Source: Coriobacteriaceae bacterium | Lineage (GTDB): Bacteria; Actinomycetota; Coriobacteriia; Coriobacteriales; Eggerthellaceae | Reading direction: 5' to 3' | Assembly: GCA_015062635.1 (NCBI GenBank) | Contig: SUUF01000049.1 | Span: 1 to 14,213 of the forward strand | Length of the DNA stretch: 14,213 nucleotides | Shown: one piece after another, positions 12,662-14,213 of the stretch | How the letters are laid out: each line of letters begins with the position of its first letter | Position numbering within the stretch: position 1 is the first letter of the stretch | Notes under the pieces: generated by a model | What the model was told of the DNA's origin: nothing | Database searches by the model: none | The model's input: only the letters and a program-made list of their open reading frames with translations | Translations under genes and position numbers: made by a program

Positions 12662-13720
12662 TTGGACGTCGTTTGGATGGTCATATTCCTCGTCATCATC
12701 TTGTCGGTGCTCGTGTTCGTGCACGAGGGCGGGCATTATCTGGTGGCGCGTGCCCTCGGCGTGCGCGTGACGGAGTTCATGTTGGGATTCCCCGGCCCGA
12801 ACATCGGGTTCACCTGGCATGGCACGAAGTTCGGCGTGACGGCGGTGCCCCTGGGTGGGTATGCGCGCGTGTGCGGCATGGAGCCGGGCGAGGAAAGCCC
12901 GCACCTGGCGGGGTTGATGCGCGTCGTGTACCAGCATGGCACCATCGACATGGAAGATGCCGCCCGCGAGCTGGGAATCTCCGACGACGACGCCTTTGCG
13001 GGCCTCGAGCAGCTGGTGGAGTGGGGCACCATCGAGATGCCGCGCAAGACCGACGACTACAACACCTACCGGGCGCCCGAACGTGATGGCTACGAAAGCG
13101 GCCAGGCGCGAGAAGTGCCCGACGAGCAGGCATTCTACGAAAGCGAACGCCGGCAGCAGTACCGCTCGCTCGGCTTCTTCAAGCGCTGCGCCATCCTGCT
13201 GGCGGGGCCGGCGATGAACCTGCTGTTCGCCATCGTCGTGTTCGTCATCATCTATTCGGTGCTCGGATTCGACGTGGTCGACCAGGCCACCGGCGCCACC
13301 ACGCACATGACCGTCGACCCGGGCCGCGCCATCATGGCGGGCTTCAACTACATCGGCGCCGTGTTCATGGCTATCTTGGGCCTGTTCAACCCGCAGACCG
13401 CCGCCGAGACCGTCTCGAATTCCACGAGCATCGTCGGCATCGCGGTGATGTCGAAAACCGCCTTCGACGCCGGCTTCACGGAATTCCTCGCCTTCAGCGC
13501 GATGATCTCGGTGAGCTTGGGGCTGATGAACATGCTGCCCATCCCGCCGCTTGACGGCGGCCGCTTCATCATCGAGATCTACCAGCTCATCCGCCGCAAG
13601 AACATCACGATGCGCGCGCTGAACGCCCTTTCGGCGGCCGGCATGATGCTGGTGTTCGGCTTCTTCCTCATCATGCTGAACCAAGATATCCAGCGTTTCG
13701 TGTTCGGGAACTGGAGTTAA
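12662..13720 (+). CDS. rseP: RseP-like M50 site-2 protease lacking a PDZ domain, with an inserted helical domain
   Basis: A 352-residue zinc intramembrane protease. Zinc site HEGGH (His21, Glu22, His25) lies in the first transmembrane helix, and the third ligand, Asp298, is in NMLPIPPLDGG. Hydrophobic helices lie at about 5-25, 175-203, 225-243, 275-293 and 325-340. Between the second helix and the next only about 20 residues remain, so the usual PDZ domain is absent. A hydrophilic segment at about 77-165 contains a wHTH-like stretch (HGTIDMEDAARELGISDDDA). Such proteases cut membrane-bound anti-sigma factors or signal-peptide remnants. The start is TTG at 12662 with GAAAGG 7 bases upstream; an ATG at 12677 would cut into the first helix. 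It normally follows dxr directly; here it is displaced. Confidence 0.92.
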   Translation: MDVVWMVIFLVIILSVLVFVHEGGHYLVARALGVRVTEFMLGFPGPNIGFTWHGTKFGVTAVPLGGYARVCGMEPGEESPHLAGLMRVVYQHGTIDMEDAARELGISDDDAFAGLEQLVEWGTIEMPRKTDDYNTYRAPERDGYESGQAREVPDEQAFYESERRQQYRSLGFFKRCAILLAGPAMNLLFAIVVFVIIYSVLGFDVVDQATGATTHMTVDPGRAIMAGFNYIGAVFMAILGLFNPQTAAETVSNSTSIVGIAVMSKTAFDAGFTEFLAFSAMISVSLGLMNMLPIPPLDGGRFIIEIYQLIRRKNITMRALNALSAAGMMLVFGFFLIMLNQDIQRFVFGNWS

Positions 13721-13797
13721 CCAGGCCCGCTCGCCTGCTGAACCAAGACGTCCAGCGCTTCGTGTTTGGTAATTGGAGCTGACCCGGGCCGCTCGCC
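13674..13797 (+). repeat. Tandem 62-bp duplication spanning the rseP stop
   Basis: Positions 13674-13735 and 13736-13797 align without gaps at 52 of 62 positions. The first copy contains the last rseP codons, its TAA and 15 bases beyond; the second repeats all of this with TGA as stop. Confidence 0.93.
13736..13782 (+). pseudogene. Remnant 3' end of a second, diverged rseP allele
   Basis: The second repeat unit encodes LNQDVQRFVFGNWS and TGA, against LNQDIQRFVFGNWS and TAA at the real rseP end. Of eight differences in the coding part, six are silent third-position changes, one is Ile to Val and one swaps stop codons. That pattern is expected for two alleles each evolving under selection, not for neutral drift after a local duplication. 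It is therefore probably what was left of a resident rseP when the present copy arrived by recombination. Confidence 0.65.
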
Positions 13798-13927
13798 TAT
13801 GCAATGCATGCAGCATCCAAGCGAATGGCAACGCCGTCTGACGACTTTTGTGTCCATAAGAACCTATCTATGTGGTTTTATCTGCGATAATGCATTCATT
13901 GGTGCCGAGGTAGAAAGCTGGCGTGCG

Positions 13928-14095
13928 ATGAATTCACTGTTCCTGAAGCCCCGCGTGGTTGCCCTGTTCTCTGCTGCGATATGCGCGCTTTGCATCGCGC
14001 TCGCGTTGCCCGTGGCGGCTCAGGCCGCGCCACGATGTTTTGCGTGCGGCAGGGCTCGGTCCGAGCGGCACGAGGAACGTCGAACTCGCGCCTGA
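13928..14095 (+). pseudogene. Signal-peptide fragment, mature protein missing or frameshifted
   Basis: The ATG at 13928 opens a 55-codon frame. Its first about 33 residues are a textbook Sec signal: basic LKPRV, hydrophobic VALFSAAICALCIALALPV, then AAQA-AP as a signal-peptidase site. After it only PRCFACGRARSERHEERRTRA follows, an arginine-rich tail typical of a shifted GC-rich frame. Another frame stays open across the same stretch into the next gene. I read it as the start of a secreted-protein gene broken by deletion or frameshift; a real tiny secreted peptide with a CFAC motif is less likely. GATAAT at 13886-13891 could be its -10; no strong ribosome site is seen. Confidence 0.4.
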
Positions 14096-14178
14096 TACTT
14101 CTTTCTTGCTGAATATGGGTTGTGCGGGAAGTGCGTGTCCCTGGCGGGTACAATGTGCCGCCAGGAGGTTCTTACGTT

Positions 14179-14213
14179 ATGAAACCGAACGAGAAAACGC
14201 GGCAAGTGCTGGT
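14179..14213 (+). CDS. ispG: Start of a gene, probably ispG (HMB-PP synthase), cut by window edge
   Basis: A near-ideal AGGAGG (14163-14168) lies 10 bases before ATG 14179, and the frame stays open to the edge, giving only MKPNEKTRQVLV. The KTRQVLV segment resembles the beginning of IspG proteins, which typically read TR(K/Q)(I/V)xVG shortly after the start. The position after uppS-cdsA-dxr-rseP is the usual place for ispG, the Fe-S enzyme making HMB-PP in the MEP pathway. Eleven or twelve residues are too few for certainty; the call rests mostly on gene order. Confidence 0.55.
   Translation, partial: MKPNEKTRQVL

Noticed and set aside
12521..13831. 436-codon minus-strand frame antisense to rseP
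   Set aside because: The composition (His, Asp, Glu, Arg strings) is typical of reverse-frame shadows of a GC-rich gene, and the plus strand encodes a clear M50 protease.
14151..14156. TACAAT as -10 of the putative ispG gene
   Set aside because: Transcription would begin at about the Shine-Dalgarno itself, leaving no usable leader, and there is no -35 at normal spacing.

Overview
The window looks like chromosomal DNA of a high-GC actinobacterium, most likely class Coriobacteriia (Eggerthellaceae-like). The reasons are the GC-rich codon use, the housekeeping run pyrH-frr-uppS-cdsA-dxr-rseP-(ispG), a short PDZ-less site-2 protease, and abundant small intergenic repeats. The taxonomic call is inference; no rRNA or other marker is present.

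Layout. Positions 1-1660 hold the 3' end of an unrecognised coiled-coil protein and a TelA-family protein. A strong bidirectional hairpin terminator separates telA from a convergent, stand-alone acyl carrier protein gene (1744-1962, minus). A membrane-anchored HtrA/DegP-type protease with a Q/P-rich octapeptide-repeat N-terminus follows (2162-3646) and ends in its own terminator. From 3857 to 8449 lies a conserved growth block: UMP kinase, ribosome recycling factor, undecaprenyl diphosphate synthase, phosphatidate cytidylyltransferase and DXP reductoisomerase. It links UTP/CTP supply, translation, isoprenoid precursor synthesis (MEP pathway), the cell-wall lipid carrier and phospholipid synthesis. 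The MEP/membrane theme resumes at 12662 with an RseP-like M50 protease. At the right edge it continues with a gene start that looks like ispG.

Between dxr and rseP sits about 4.2 kb of accessory DNA (8450-12661), the most interesting part. It begins with a two-fold symmetric array of four identical 26-bp repeats (8485-8700). Next come a 61-residue Nif11-type RiPP precursor with a three-cysteine core, and a convergent radical SAM/SPASM maturase that appears to start at ACG. Beyond these are an XRE-HTH/AbrB fusion regulator and a translationally overlapping, membrane-anchored alpha/beta hydrolase. No peptide exporter or leader peptidase is visible. My reading is that this is a compact ribosomally synthesised, radical-SAM-modified peptide locus inserted into an otherwise conserved operon.

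Signs of past rearrangement: an AGGAGG Shine-Dalgarno overlaps the dxr stop with no proper gene behind it. Two related copies of a palindromic repeat lie at 7152-7217 (full) and 10631-10666 (one arm). A diverged second copy of the last 62 bp of the rseP region (13736-13797) differs almost only at silent positions. A signal-peptide fragment with no mature protein lies at 13928-14095.
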